Part shown: one piece after another, positions 33,087 through 42,556 of the stretch
Position numbering within the stretch: the first letter of the stretch is position 1
Layout of the letters: each line of letters begins with the position of its first letter
NCBI GenBank assembly: GCA_013360445.1
Contig: JABWBP010000040.1
Location: 1 to 43,505 of the forward strand
Direction: 5' to 3'
Source of the DNA: Calditrichaceae bacterium
GTDB lineage: Bacteria > Calditrichota > Calditrichia > RBG-13-44-9 > J075
DNA length: 43,505 nucleotides
Position numbers and translations under genes: made by a program
Notes under the pieces: generated by a model
Seen by the model: only the letters and a program-made list of their open reading frames with translations
The model's database searches: none
Told to the model about the DNA's origin: nothing

Positions 33087-36041
33087 TCAAAAAAACGTCC
33101 CGATGGAAAACCGTTTCACCGCTTCGCCGAAGCGCTGCCCGTCCGTGGGCCAGGCTACGTCGTACTGGAACAGGAAATACCCGATATTCAGCCGCGCTCC
33201 CAGTCCCAAGGCCGCGTTCAGGTCCTGTAAATGGAACCCTCCGCTGCTGCTAAAGAGCTGCAACTCCTTTTTGCTCAGACCGGGAATGTTGACCCCCCAG
33301 GCGCTCGCGGCATCAAGAAACGCCGCCCCGCTCAGGAAATCCGCCCCCGGGGGCAGGAAAGGAAGCAGCGGAAAGCGGTATTCTAAGTTGCTGACCACAA
33401 AGCGGGTGCCGGCCAGGGCGTCGTAATCCGTCCCGCGGTAGGTGTACGGCCCCCCGACGCCGAAGATGCGCTGGTCCCTCCCGAAACTGGCGCCCCCGTA
33501 CAGCCGCCAGCCCAGGAAGGAGCGCGAATTCACCTTCCAGTAGCGCCGGTGATCCAGGAAGAGGTTGGTAAATTGCAAATCATTGCTGGTAGTTTGCACC
33601 TCGATTCGGCTGCGGACGCCCCCGGCCGGCCCTAACAGCCCGTAGATGGTGTTGTCGTACACCAGCGCCGCGCCTACCTGCCCGAATTTGAAGAGCGCCA
33701 CGTCGAAATCTTCCCGCTCCACCCCGCGGGAGGTATAGGTTTCCACCACCAGGTCGCGGTTCAGCCAGGTAAATCCACCGCTCAGTTCCAGGCGGGTAAA
33801 GCGGCTAAAGGGGTAAGCCGCTAAGGCGTTGAATCCCCGGTAGGTATCGCGGAGCGTACCCAGAGAATTAAAGGTACCAAAAACGGTGTAGCGATTGTTC
33901 AACTGAAAAGCTTGCAGCCCGTAATTGACTCTCTTACCCTGGCTGAAGTAGGTTGCGGAGACGTCCGAGTACTGGAAGCTGTCGAAACGCAGCCCGCTGG
34001 AGAGGTAGAACTGGTGGTTGCCTAACATGTCGCTGAACAGAAACTGCGCCCCGCCCTCCACCCCGAAGAAGCTACTGTACCCCGCGCCCACCGCCACCCC
34101 GTCTAACTTGAAGCGATTGCTGTAATTCCGCGCCTCCACGGAATCAGGGCTGGCCAGGCGATAATCGGCGTAGATGGCGTTGGGGTCGCGCAGGGCCGGC
34201 AGATAAACGCTCGATTGCGGATTCCCCGAAGGGGCGGGCCGGATTGGGGATTGCGGATTTTCGGAATTATCACCCAGCGCCGATGCGGGGTGGTTCGGCG
34301 GGAGCGACAGCCGGTAGAGGCTCCAGTTCATTTCCTCGAAAGCGGAAAAAACCAGCGACCGGCCGTCGGCAGACCAGCTAAACGCCGGGGTGGTGGCGGT
34401 AATGCCGGAAACGCCGTTTTTCAGCGCGGTGAGGGGGGTGATGGTTTTATCACCTATGTTGAAGCGATAGATATTGGGAATTCCCTGGTGGTCGGAGATG
34501 AAAGCGATCTCGCTGCCGTCCGGCGACCACTGGGGATTGACGGCGTCGCCCGGCAACTGGGTGAGCACTTCGACGGCGCCGCTCTCTAAGTGCAGCAACG
34601 CCAGGTTGTAATTCCCGAAGAGCAGGCGATTCTCGTCCGTTGCGGGGCCGCGGTCGCTGGCAAAAACGATGGATTTACCGTCCGGCGACCACTGCGGATG
34701 CAGCTCCGCATGGCGGTCGTGCGTCAATCTTCGCAGGGATTCGACAACGGCGTCATAGATATAGAGGTCGGAAACGCCCCCGGAAATGCCCACGAACACC
34801 AGGCTGAAGCCGTCCGGCGAGAAAGCCGGGGAGAGCAAACCGTTCAATTCTTTGAAAATTAGCTTCTTGAGCAGCTTCCGGGTTTCCGGCTCCATCACGT
34901 ATATCGCGTCGTCCTTGCCGGATTTGGAGACAAAGGCGATCTTACCGCCGTCGCGCGACCAGTTGATTCCGCTGTCGAAAAAGCGCAGCGACTCGAAGCG
35001 GTTGCCGGCCCCGCCTTTGATGAGATGCCGGCTCTCCCAGCTTCCGTCCTCTTTCTGGCTGAGCAGGTAAATCTCGTCATGGAGGTTCTTATTGGCGACG
35101 TAAGCAATATGCTTCCCGTCCGGGCTGAGGGCCGGGGCAAGGTTCATGCGATGGTAGAACGCTTCCCGGCGGGTCAGTTTTTGGGCAATCTGTTCCGCAG
35201 TTTGCAGGGTGGAATCCGCCGGCACGGCAAGCGTGCGGGAAAATTCGTGCCAGGCCGCGCTCAATTCCTTCAGGCTCTTGCCGGTATGGGACTGGAACGC
35301 CTGCTCGAGGTTGCCGGTGTGGATGGCGGACTTGAATATATCCCCCACTTTTTTCTTTCCGTAGGTCTCCCCGATAAAGTGCCACACCGACTGCCCCAGC
35401 CGGTACACCCGGATATCATACAAACCGCTCATTTGCTCAATCGAGGGCAAATCTTTGTGCAGCAGCCCGTCGCGCACCCACATGCGGGTGGTGTTGTCCA
35501 TCTCATTGGAAAGATATTCCGCCATCCCCTCCACGAACCACAGCGGGGGGTTGAAGCGGTTGTTCTGGATTTTGCCGCCAAACATCATGTCGAACTGGAA
35601 GGCGTGCACCAGCTCGTGCACCAGCACGTGGTTGAATTCCCGGTAAGAGCCGGTCACGGGCAGCACCACCCGGTTTTTCAGGCTTTCGGTGACCCCGCGG
35701 GTGCCTTCGCCGATCAACCCCTCCACCACGTTGGTTTGCTGGAAGTCGTTGAGCGAGGCGTAGAGAATGAGAGGGATGCGCTCTTTGATCTGGTGATCGA
35801 GGGTTTTGCTGAGGTAAGCGTAGCCCCGTTCGGCCATGCGGGCGGCGTCGTGGGCGGCCTGCCCGGCCTCCCGGTAGTAATGCACCTCGAAATGCCCGGT
35901 GCGGAAAACCGCCCAGTCGAAATTTTTATATTGAACTTTGTTCTGGCCGAAATAATAGCCCACCTGCGCAAATGCCGGCGGGGTTAATACGAACATTGCA
36001 ATCGCAAAACCGGCGATAAATCTATTTTTAGAACGCGCCAT
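33087..36041 (-). CDS. Outer-membrane fusion: MA-clan metallopeptidase, TolB-like propeller, Omp85-type barrel
   Basis: This 984-residue protein has an excellent AAAGGAGG site and a signal peptide (residues 1-26). Residues ~40-290 are a zinc metallopeptidase of the MA clan, with LVHELVHAF (HExxH 142-146) and WFVEGMAEYLS (third ligand E175). Residues ~295-620 carry PD40/TolB propeller repeats (LSPDGKHIAYVA, FSPDGFSLVFVG, WSPDGKSIVFAS, WSPDGSEIAFIS). Residues ~680-984 form a BamA/surface-antigen barrel, with GGPYTYRGTDYDALAGTRF resembling the Omp85 VRGF loop region and the C-terminal aromatic FSIGTFF. It would place an active protease at the outer membrane. The function is unknown. Confidence 0.9.
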   Translation of the reverse strand: MARSKNRFIAGFAIAMFVLTPPAFAQVGYYFGQNKVQYKNFDWAVFRTGHFEVHYYREAGQAAHDAARMAERGYAYLSKTLDHQIKERIPLILYASLNDFQQTNVVEGLIGEGTRGVTESLKNRVVLPVTGSYREFNHVLVHELVHAFQFDMMFGGKIQNNRFNPPLWFVEGMAEYLSNEMDNTTRMWVRDGLLHKDLPSIEQMSGLYDIRVYRLGQSVWHFIGETYGKKKVGDIFKSAIHTGNLEQAFQSHTGKSLKELSAAWHEFSRTLAVPADSTLQTAEQIAQKLTRREAFYHRMNLAPALSPDGKHIAYVANKNLHDEIYLLSQKEDGSWESRHLIKGGAGNRFESLRFFDSGINWSRDGGKIAFVSKSGKDDAIYVMEPETRKLLKKLIFKELNGLLSPAFSPDGFSLVFVGISGGVSDLYIYDAVVESLRRLTHDRHAELHPQWSPDGKSIVFASDRGPATDENRLLFGNYNLALLHLESGAVEVLTQLPGDAVNPQWSPDGSEIAFISDHQGIPNIYRFNIGDKTITPLTALKNGVSGITATTPAFSWSADGRSLVFSAFEEMNWSLYRLSLPPNHPASALGDNSENPQSPIRPAPSGNPQSSVYLPALRDPNAIYADYRLASPDSVEARNYSNRFKLDGVAVGAGYSSFFGVEGGAQFLFSDMLGNHQFYLSSGLRFDSFQYSDVSATYFSQGKRVNYGLQAFQLNNRYTVFGTFNSLGTLRDTYRGFNALAAYPFSRFTRLELSGGFTWLNRDLVVETYTSRGVEREDFDVALFKFGQVGAALVYDNTIYGLLGPAGGVRSRIEVQTTSNDLQFTNLFLDHRRYWKVNSRSFLGWRLYGGASFGRDQRIFGVGGPYTYRGTDYDALAGTRFVVSNLEYRFPLLPFLPPGADFLSGAAFLDAASAWGVNIPGLSKKELQLFSSSGGFHLQDLNAALGLGARLNIGYFLFQYDVAWPTDGQRFGEAVKRFSIGTFF

Positions 36042-36360
36042 TTTGATGCCTCCTTTGGATTAAGGTTCCTTCAAAATGTTGATTGCCAGCGTATCCGTTT
36101 TGCGATAGAGTTTCTCCTGTTTTCTCTTTATTTCTGCCCCGGTTCTGGAATCTTGCCGCCGCTTTTCGCAACCCCCGTGCGGAAGGCTGCCGGGAAGAAC
36201 TGCATATCTATAAATTCCCTCTCCGCCTTTCCGGTTCCCGGTACTTCTAACGTTTCGTTTCGGTTTGCATTGTGGCGCAATTGATGAGGCGGCGCCTGCC
36301 TTCCGGGCCTCACGATCTACCTGAATGCCGGATTAAACATAGGAATAAAAAGGAGGGTAA

Positions 36361-36384
36361 AAAATTCCCCGTTCGGGGGATTTT
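36361..36384 (-). terminator. Rho-independent terminator after rlmI
   Basis: The stem aaaattcccc/gggggatttt (one G-U) has a gttc loop. On the minus strand GGGGAA is followed by TTTTTT. It lies 78 bases past the rlmI stop and upstream of the next leftward gene. Because of its A/T ends it may also act rightward. Confidence 0.65.
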
Positions 36385-36424
36385 AAGCTGATTGAGAAGG
36401 AGTAAAAACCGCCTTCGCCTAACC

Positions 36425-36460
36425 CTGCGCTATGCGCTATGCTCCATGATCTATGCGCCG
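36425..36460. repeat. gcgcatag stutter tract after rlmI
   Basis: The sequence ctgcgctatgcgctatgctc, followed by catgatctatgcgcc, is the same periodic word as at 10645-10720. It begins two bases after the rlmI stop, on the rlmI 3' side. Here it is a single orientation only. Confidence 0.6.
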
Positions 36461-36461
36461 G

Positions 36462-37655
36462 TTAATCGAACACCCGCAGCAGCAGAGTTTTCAAATATTC
36501 GCCTTCGGGATGGAAGATATTTACCGGGTGATCGGGGGGCTGGCCGGGCTGGGCGAGAATTTGCACGTTGCGCCCCGCTTCTTGCGCCGCGGAGAAGACG
36601 ATTTTGCGGAATAAATCCCGGTTGACAAAGTGAGAGCAGGAGCAGGTGAGCAGCAGCCCGCCGCTTTTTACCTGTTTGATGGCTAAGCGATTGATGTCTT
36701 TGTAGCCCCGGGCGGCTTTTTCCAGGTCTTTCCTATGCTTCACGAACGCCGGGGGATCGAGGATGATAATGTCGTAGGTTTCGGGCGGCTCGCGCAGGAA
36801 CTCGAAAACGTTGGCGGGGACGAAGCGGTGACCTTCGGGGTTTAACCCGTTCAAGCCGAAATTCTCTCTTGCCAGCGCCAAAGCCGGTTCGCTGGCGTCC
36901 ACGGATGTGGTCGCTGCGCCCTGCAGGGCGGCGTACACGCTGAATCCCCCGGTGTAGGAGAAACAGTTCAGCAGCGCCTGGCTGCCCGCGGCCAGCTCGC
37001 CGATCAGCCGGCGGTTATCCCGCTGGTCTAAGTAAAACCCGGTCTTCTGGCCTTCCGGCACGTCCACCCGGAAGCGGAGGTTGTTTTCCAGAATTTCCAC
37101 CACTCCCGGCGGTTCGCCCCAAAGCGATTGTTTCAGCGGCGTTAACCCTTCCTCCCGCAAGGCCGATCCTTCGCTGCGCTCGAAAATGGCCGCGGGGCGC
37201 AGTAGCTCTTTCAGAATCTCCACCATCAGCGGCTTCAATTTCGCCATGCCCAGGGAGCTGAAATGCGCCGCCAGCACCTCCCCGTAGCGATCTACCACCA
37301 GGCCGGGGAGAAAATCGCCTTCCGAATGCACCAGCCGGCAGGCGGTGGTGTGGGCGGGGATGAGTTTTTCCCGCAGTTCCAGCGCCTGGCGGATTTTTCT
37401 GCGGAAGAATTCACGGTTAACCGGCTGGTCTTCAAAACTGAGCAGGCGCACCCGGATCTGCGAGCGGGGGTTGAAAAACCCCTTGCCTAACAGCCGCTTC
37501 TCCGCGGAATATACCGGAACGACCTCGCCCCCTTCACACTCCCCTTCCACCCGGTCGATTGCGCCGGAGAAAATCCAGGGGTGGCGGTTGAGCGCCGATT
37601 TGGCGCGGCCTTTTTTCAAAATTACCCGCGCTTGCTGGTTTTCCAGAGTTTCCAT
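36462..37655 (-). CDS. rlmI: 23S rRNA (cytosine-C5) methyltransferase, RlmI family
   Basis: This 397-residue protein has an N-terminal PUA domain (VILKKGRAKSALNRHPWIFSGAI, residues ~10-80), a central RlmI-type domain (VVDRYGEVLAAHFSSLGM, DQRDNRR) and a Rossmann methyltransferase. The SAM site is LNCFSYTGGFSVYAAL and VDASEPAL, and the catalytic region is DIIILDPPAF followed by LLLTCSCSH (Cys nucleophile). E. coli RlmI methylates C1962 of 23S rRNA. The length is normal for the family, and the gene runs opposite to the HtrA gene that follows. Confidence 0.93.
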   Translation of the reverse strand: METLENQQARVILKKGRAKSALNRHPWIFSGAIDRVEGECEGGEVVPVYSAEKRLLGKGFFNPRSQIRVRLLSFEDQPVNREFFRRKIRQALELREKLIPAHTTACRLVHSEGDFLPGLVVDRYGEVLAAHFSSLGMAKLKPLMVEILKELLRPAAIFERSEGSALREEGLTPLKQSLWGEPPGVVEILENNLRFRVDVPEGQKTGFYLDQRDNRRLIGELAAGSQALLNCFSYTGGFSVYAALQGAATTSVDASEPALALARENFGLNGLNPEGHRFVPANVFEFLREPPETYDIIILDPPAFVKHRKDLEKAARGYKDINRLAIKQVKSGGLLLTCSCSHFVNRDLFRKIVFSAAQEAGRNVQILAQPGQPPDHPVNIFHPEGEYLKTLLLRVFD

Positions 37656-37828
37656 AGCCGGGGCAACTTACGGCCTCACGGGGATTTTTCAAACAAAAAA
37701 GTCTCCTGCGGGGCGTGCGGGAACGATTCTCAGCGATAAAATCGTGTTAGCATCCATCGTGCGCTCATATTATATTGGTCACTTGCCGATTAATAAGCGG
37801 CGTTAGCTCTAAACCGGGTGAGGTTCTC

Positions 37829-39169
37829 ATGCGCGTTGTATTGTTGTTATGGTTTGCAGTAATTGCGGGATTATTGGCCCAGACCGAGGAAGTACCCTTT
37901 CAAAAACAGGTGTTTGTCGCCCGCAACCGGGTGTTGCCGGCCCTGGTACACGTGGAGCCGATCATTAAAATCTACACCCGCGGTGAAGAGCAGCACGCCG
38001 TGGTTACCGGCAGCGGGGTCATCTTCTCCCCCGATGGATACGTGGTGACCAACCACCACGTGGCCGCAAACGCCGCTAAAGTATGGTGCACTCTCTCCAG
38101 TAAAGAACGCATCACCGCCAGCGTGGTGGGCAGCGATCCCTCCACGGACATCGCGGTGCTGAAATTGAACACCGAGGAGCTTGCCGACAAAAACATCCCC
38201 CACGCCCGGTTAGGCAATTCCGACAGCTTAGAGGTAGGGCAGATCGTTTTGGCGCTGGGCAGCCCGCTGGGGCTTTCCCGCTCGGTATCCATGGGGGTTA
38301 TCAGCTCCATCGACCGCTATTTTCCCAGCCAGGGAACCATGATTTCCCCCTACAATTTGTGGATCCAGACCGACGCCGCCATCAATCCCGGCAACAGCGG
38401 GGGACCTTTGATCAACCTGCGCGGGGAAGTCATCGGCATCAACGCCCGGGCGGTATTCTTTGCGGAAAACTTGGGATTTGCCATTCCCATCAACCTGGCC
38501 CGGGAAGTGGCGGAAGAGATTCTCAAGGGAACCGCGGTGAAACGCAGTTGGATCGGGATTGATATTCAACAGATCAAGGATTTGAAAGAGTACCTGAACC
38601 TGCCCGATTTTACCGGCGTGCTGATCGTGCAGGTGGAAGAAAACTCCCCGGCGGCAAAAGCCGGCCTCCGCCCCGGGGACGTTCTCCGTAAAATCGGGGA
38701 TACGCAAGTAAACGCTCTCTACGAAGAATCCCTGCCGACCATCCGCAAGATCATCAGCGGCCTGCCCCTGGATCAAAAAACGGCTTTTCGAATCTGGCGC
38801 GACAACAAGGAAAGAACCGTGGAAATCCAGGCGGTAGAGGAGCCGCTCATCGATGAACCGGAATTAGAAGCGCCGAAGTGGGGCATGGTGATCAAGAACT
38901 TGTCCTGGCACATCTACCGGATGCAAATGCTCTCCGATTTTAACGGAGTCTATATTACCAGCGTGAAGCCGGGCAGCGCGGGAGAGTACGCGGATTTACG
39001 GGCCGGCGACGTGGTGCGCAAAATCAACGGCGAGACGGTGAAAGGCCGGCAGGATTTCCAGCGTCTCTACGAACAATTCCAGGAGAGCAATACCAGCCCG
39101 GTGTTTTTAGAATTGATCCGCGGCGGCCACTCCTATTTTGCAGTCATCAAACCGCGCGCGGAATTATAG
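37829..39169 (+). CDS. HtrA/DegP-family periplasmic serine protease with two PDZ domains
   Basis: This 446-residue protein starts at 37829 behind GTGAGG, with a signal peptide (residues 1-18). The S1C protease triad is intact: H77 (TNHHV), D107 (STDIAVLKL) and S190 (NPGNSGGPL). PDZ1 lies at ~250-345 (ENSPAAKAGLRPGDVL) and PDZ2 at ~365-445 (PGSAGEYADLRAGDVV). Such enzymes degrade misfolded envelope proteins. The degenerate HtrA starts 29 bases after the stop on the same strand, suggesting a two-gene operon. Confidence 0.93.
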   Translation: MRVVLLLWFAVIAGLLAQTEEVPFQKQVFVARNRVLPALVHVEPIIKIYTRGEEQHAVVTGSGVIFSPDGYVVTNHHVAANAAKVWCTLSSKERITASVVGSDPSTDIAVLKLNTEELADKNIPHARLGNSDSLEVGQIVLALGSPLGLSRSVSMGVISSIDRYFPSQGTMISPYNLWIQTDAAINPGNSGGPLINLRGEVIGINARAVFFAENLGFAIPINLAREVAEEILKGTAVKRSWIGIDIQQIKDLKEYLNLPDFTGVLIVQVEENSPAAKAGLRPGDVLRKIGDTQVNALYEESLPTIRKIISGLPLDQKTAFRIWRDNKERTVEIQAVEEPLIDEPELEAPKWGMVIKNLSWHIYRMQMLSDFNGVYITSVKPGSAGEYADLRAGDVVRKINGETVKGRQDFQRLYEQFQESNTSPVFLELIRGGHSYFAVIKPRAEL

Positions 39170-39197
39170 AATACGGTTCATTCAAGAAGAGGATAAA

Positions 39198-40604
39198 ATG
39201 AAGCGCAACCTGTTGCTGGTAATTTTTCTTATCCTGGCGGTTATGGCCCCCGGCGTCTGCCAGCCCTCCCGGGCGCTTTTCCAGGAATTTCGCCCCAAAA
39301 TCTGCCTGGTGCAATATTACAAAAACGTCTCTTCGCAGTCGCAAATCGGTTCTTATTTCAAAGTGAAACAGTACCGCATCGGGGTCATCGTCGCGCCGGA
39401 CGGGCTGGTAATGGTGAACAGCGACGTGTACCCCCTTTCGTTGGATATTATCTCCGGTGAAGGCGCTTCGTTCTCCTTTGGGGAGCCCAGCGATTTCAAG
39501 GTTAAACTGTTCGATGAAAAGGAATACGAGGCGGAATTCATCGGAAAGGATGACCAGGTGCAAGCCGCTTTTCTGAAAATTACCGCGCCGCTTCCCGCGC
39601 CGCTCCCCTATGTGGATTTTGCTTCCGGGGAGGAGATAGAGGTTGGCCAGCCGGTATATCTATTGGAATTGCTGCAAGAGCGCTATAATTTTGAACCGCT
39701 GTTCACCCCTTACACCATTAATGCCGTAATCCCGACCCCGCGCCGGAAATTGCTGATCAATGCCGAGAACTATGCGCTTTCCGCCGGGGGGCTGCTGATT
39801 ACCGCGGCCGGCGAGGCCGTGGGCGTGACCCTGCGCAGCAGTATGGATTTTAGCTTCCGGCCCCCTTCCGAGTTCGAGGAATTCCACAAGGAGTACCTGG
39901 AGATTGCCCCTTCGGAATGGTTCCGCGATTTGATCAAAAATCCCCCCATGTTAGGAAAAGCAGAATACCAGGGCAAGGCCTGGCTGGGAATCGGGATGCA
40001 GGCGTTGACGCCGGAGCTGCGCGATTATTGGCAGACGCCTTCGGAAGGCGGGATAGTGGTCAACCGGGTTTACCCGGCCTCCCCGGCGGAGAAAGCCGGC
40101 CTGAAAGTGCAAGACGTTATCCTCACCTTTGATTACCAGCCGGTTGACATCAAGCGCAACGAGGATTTGAACCGCTTCAAAGAGATGATTACCGCCAAAG
40201 CGCCCGGCGCCAGCGTGGAGCTTACGCTTTTCCGCGAGGGCAAGACCCGCAAGCAGAAAGTTAAATTGGACGCCGCCCCCCGGGCCATCGACCTGGCGGA
40301 AAAAATTCAACTATCCGAATTAGGGGTGGAAGTGCGGGAACTGACCCGGGATATTTTATATGACTACAACCTGCCCCTGGACACCGAAGGCGTTTATGTT
40401 TACCAGGTGGACCACGCCTCTCCCGCGGGATTAGGCGGGCTGGAAGTGGGCGGGATCATCATCCGGGTGGACGGCCAGGCGGTGCAGGATTTACAATCCT
40501 TCGCGGCGATGATAAAACGGGCCAACGAGGGAAATCCCCGCAAAATTATGCTGCAAGTGCAGCAGCGCCGGGAAACCCAGTTCGTGTTCGTGGATGTGAA
40601 GTAA
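39198..40604 (+). CDS. Degenerate HtrA-like protein (probable pseudoprotease) with two PDZ domains
   Basis: This 468-residue protein starts at 39198 behind AAGAGGA, with a signal peptide (residues 1-21). Its layout mirrors the upstream HtrA: a protease-like domain, then PDZ1 (~265-370, YPASPAEKAGLKVQDVILTF) and PDZ2 (~380-468, HASPAGLGGLEVGGIIIRV). The catalytic region has changed: TNHHV is replaced by VNSDV, and GNSGGPL by ALSAGGLL. Histidine and the oxyanion motif are lost, so proteolysis is unlikely. It may bind or regulate the active neighbour, or act as a chaperone or adaptor (inference from pairing). Confidence 0.85.
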   Translation: MKRNLLLVIFLILAVMAPGVCQPSRALFQEFRPKICLVQYYKNVSSQSQIGSYFKVKQYRIGVIVAPDGLVMVNSDVYPLSLDIISGEGASFSFGEPSDFKVKLFDEKEYEAEFIGKDDQVQAAFLKITAPLPAPLPYVDFASGEEIEVGQPVYLLELLQERYNFEPLFTPYTINAVIPTPRRKLLINAENYALSAGGLLITAAGEAVGVTLRSSMDFSFRPPSEFEEFHKEYLEIAPSEWFRDLIKNPPMLGKAEYQGKAWLGIGMQALTPELRDYWQTPSEGGIVVNRVYPASPAEKAGLKVQDVILTFDYQPVDIKRNEDLNRFKEMITAKAPGASVELTLFREGKTRKQKVKLDAAPRAIDLAEKIQLSELGVEVRELTRDILYDYNLPLDTEGVYVYQVDHASPAGLGGLEVGGIIIRVDGQAVQDLQSFAAMIKRANEGNPRKIMLQVQQRRETQFVFVDVK

Positions 40605-40613
40605 TATGGGTTA

Positions 40614-40733
40614 GGGGTTGCGAGTTGCGGGTTTCGAGTTGAGAATTTTGAGCCAGGGTTCATCAAGAAGAATCTAACCCCTTCGCTAAACCCAGGACAT
40701 ACCTTTCATTTTGCACTTTTCATTTTGCACTTT
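40614..40733. repeat. Two stutter tracts between the pseudo-HtrA and Nudix genes
   Basis: At 40614-40650 gttgcgagttgcgggtttcg, followed by agttgag, is the reverse complement of the aaactcg word at 6051-6100. At 40704-40733 the word ttcattttgcac is repeated twice. Together they fill most of the 138-base gap. The first starts ten bases after the pseudo-HtrA stop. Confidence 0.6.
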
Positions 40734-40742
40734 CTTATCCCG

Positions 40743-41189
40743 ATGCCCTACACTTACAAATACCCCCGCCCCATGGTTACGGTGGATATTCTTTTGCTGC
40801 GCCGTGTAGGCGGAGAATTACAAATACTATTGATCCGGCGGGATAAAACGCCCTTCCGGGGGAGTTGGGCGTTGCCAGGAGGCTACATTCACCGGGACGA
40901 ATCCTTAGAAGCCGCGGCCCGCCGGGAATTGCGCGAAGAGACCGGCCAGGAGAATCTCCCTCTCCGGCAATTGGGCGCTTACGGCGACCCGGGACGCGAT
41001 CCCCGCGGGCATACCGTTACCATCGTTTACGGCGGCGTTATAGAGACTGATAAGCCGGTTCAACCGGTGGCCGGCAGCGACGCCGGCCAGGCGCAGTGGT
41101 TTCCGGCGGAACAGTTGCCGGAGTTGGCCTTCGACCATGCCCGGATTATCGCGGAGCGCCTGGGAGAACTCCGGGATTCACCGGGCTGA
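40743..41189 (+). CDS. Nudix hydrolase
   Basis: This 148-residue protein starts at 40743 (MPYTYKYPRPMVTVDI). The Nudix box is complete (GGYIHRDESLEAAARRELRE followed by ETGQ). The N-terminal YKYPRPMVTVDILLLR and GDPGRDPRGHTVTIVYGGVI resemble the ADP-ribose pyrophosphatase/NrtR-like Nudix group, but it lacks the NrtR winged-helix domain. It is expected to hydrolyse a nucleoside diphosphate derivative. A stutter tract fills the space where a ribosome site would be. Confidence 0.92.
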   Translation: MPYTYKYPRPMVTVDILLLRRVGGELQILLIRRDKTPFRGSWALPGGYIHRDESLEAAARRELREETGQENLPLRQLGAYGDPGRDPRGHTVTIVYGGVIETDKPVQPVAGSDAGQAQWFPAEQLPELAFDHARIIAERLGELRDSPG

Positions 41190-41198
41190 AACGTAGAA

Positions 41199-41228
41199 CG
41201 GAATACGCATTACGTATTGTGTATTCCG
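41199..41228. repeat. Short palindromic repeat (cggaatac/gtattccg)
   Basis: An 8-bp stem cggaatac/gtattccg encloses gcattacgtattgt, which can itself pair with the arms. It lies ten bases after the Nudix stop. It could be a weak terminator structure or another member of the intergenic repeat set. Confidence 0.45.
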
Positions 41229-41392
41229 CTCTGTCCTCCTTTCTGCCGCCCAATTTCCTTAACCTTTCATTGTTTTTTTGGAAGGGGTTATTTATATTTG
41301 GCGTGGTCTAATTGAAATTGCTCTGATTTTCCAGCCGTTAATCGCTTGTTGGGGCAAGCGGAAACCAGTTCAACCAAATAGAATGAATAGCC

Positions 41393-42556
41393 ATGAATCC
41401 TAAAAAAATTTTAGTACCCATTTTTACGTTTCTCATAATTCTGGGGGGATTGTCAACCTCGCTTCACGCCCAGAAAAAATGGCATGAATATTATAAAGCG
41501 GGACAGGAGGCGCAGGATCGCGGGGACTGGCAGGCCGCGGTGGAACATTTTCAGGCTTCGATCCGGTTGAAAGATGACGAAACCTCCAAAACGCGCGCTT
41601 ACGGGACAATGTTCATGGAATATTATCCCCACCGGGAACTGGGGATTTCCTATTATCATCTCGGCGATATGTCGAAAGCCCGGCAGGAATTGGAATACTC
41701 GGTCTCCAAAAGTACCTCCCTGCGGGCAAAGGAGTATTTGAAACGGATTGCCGAAGGCCAACCGCCTTCTATGGATACGGCAACTCCCGCGGTTACCACA
41801 ACTCTCGCTCCCGCCGCGGGTAGTACCAAACCCGCTGCTCCCCCGGCGCCTGAGCCGGCTTCCAGCAGCCTGGTGGGAGAGCGCTTGAGCATGGCGGTGC
41901 TCCCCTTTGCCAGCAAGGGCATCGGGCGGGAATTGGGCGAAATCGACCTGTTCGATAAACTGATTACCGCTTTCGTCAATACCAAACGCTTCAAAGTGTT
42001 CGAGCGGGCGCAATTGCAAAAAATCTTGGAAGAGCAGCAATTGGGCGCTTCCGGGGTGATCGACATCTCTACTGCCGCCCAGTTCGGGAAAGGCATCGGG
42101 GTGGATGCAGTGGTGGTGGGCAGCATTACCCAGGCCGGCAACTCCGTCAGCGTGGACGCGCGCTTGATCGACACCGAAACTACCGCCATCATTACCGCCA
42201 AGGACGCTTTCAGCAACAGCGTGAACCTGCAAAGTCTCTCCAATATGATCAACGAGATGGCCAATAAAATCAAAGAGGACCTGCCGTTAGTGCAGGGATA
42301 CGTGGTGCAGGTAGAGGGTTCCCGGATCACCCTGGACATAGGCTACAACCAGGGGGTGCGCAAGGGGATCAAGTGCCACGTGTTCCGGGAGGGCGCTCCT
42401 TTAGTACACCCGGTTACCGGTGAAGTGATCTCCCGCAGCATCCAGGAAATTTGCGAAGTGCAGGTCAGCGAAGTGTTCGACGCCTATTCGGTGGCCACCA
42501 TTACCAAACCGAAAAACGGCGACCCGATGTCGCGCGACCGGATTATTACCAAGTAG
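41393..42556 (+). CDS. Exported TPR-CsgG-domain protein
   Basis: This 387-residue protein has a signal peptide (residues 1-26, SLHAQ). Residues ~27-120 are TPR-like (YYKAGQEAQDRGDWQAAVEH, HLGDMSKARQELEYSVSK). A Pro/Ala/Thr linker follows, then a CsgG/LpoB-like domain (~160-290: MAVLPFASKGIG, FKVFERAQLQKILEEQQ, GKGIGVDAVVVGSIT). A C-terminal beta domain (~300-387) ends the protein. CsgG domains occur in outer-membrane secretion pores and lipoprotein regulators; no lipobox cysteine is seen. An outer-membrane barrel gene follows 122 bases later on the same strand. Confidence 0.85.
   Translation: MNPKKILVPIFTFLIILGGLSTSLHAQKKWHEYYKAGQEAQDRGDWQAAVEHFQASIRLKDDETSKTRAYGTMFMEYYPHRELGISYYHLGDMSKARQELEYSVSKSTSLRAKEYLKRIAEGQPPSMDTATPAVTTTLAPAAGSTKPAAPPAPEPASSSLVGERLSMAVLPFASKGIGRELGEIDLFDKLITAFVNTKRFKVFERAQLQKILEEQQLGASGVIDISTAAQFGKGIGVDAVVVGSITQAGNSVSVDARLIDTETTAIITAKDAFSNSVNLQSLSNMINEMANKIKEDLPLVQGYVVQVEGSRITLDIGYNQGVRKGIKCHVFREGAPLVHPVTGEVISRSIQEICEVQVSEVFDAYSVATITKPKNGDPMSRDRIITK

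Larger units (their letters stand above)
36042..36461. other. Intergenic gap between rlmI and the Omp85 fusion
   Basis: It contains a terminator (36361-36384) and the gcgcatag-type stutter (36425-36460). The remaining ~300 bases show no convincing gene. A 61-codon leftward frame at 36128-36313 has no ribosome site or recognisable product. Confidence 0.5.

Noticed and set aside
36128-36313. 61-codon leftward ORF between the Omp85-fusion gene and rlmI
   Set aside because: No ribosome site, no recognisable motifs and atypical composition.
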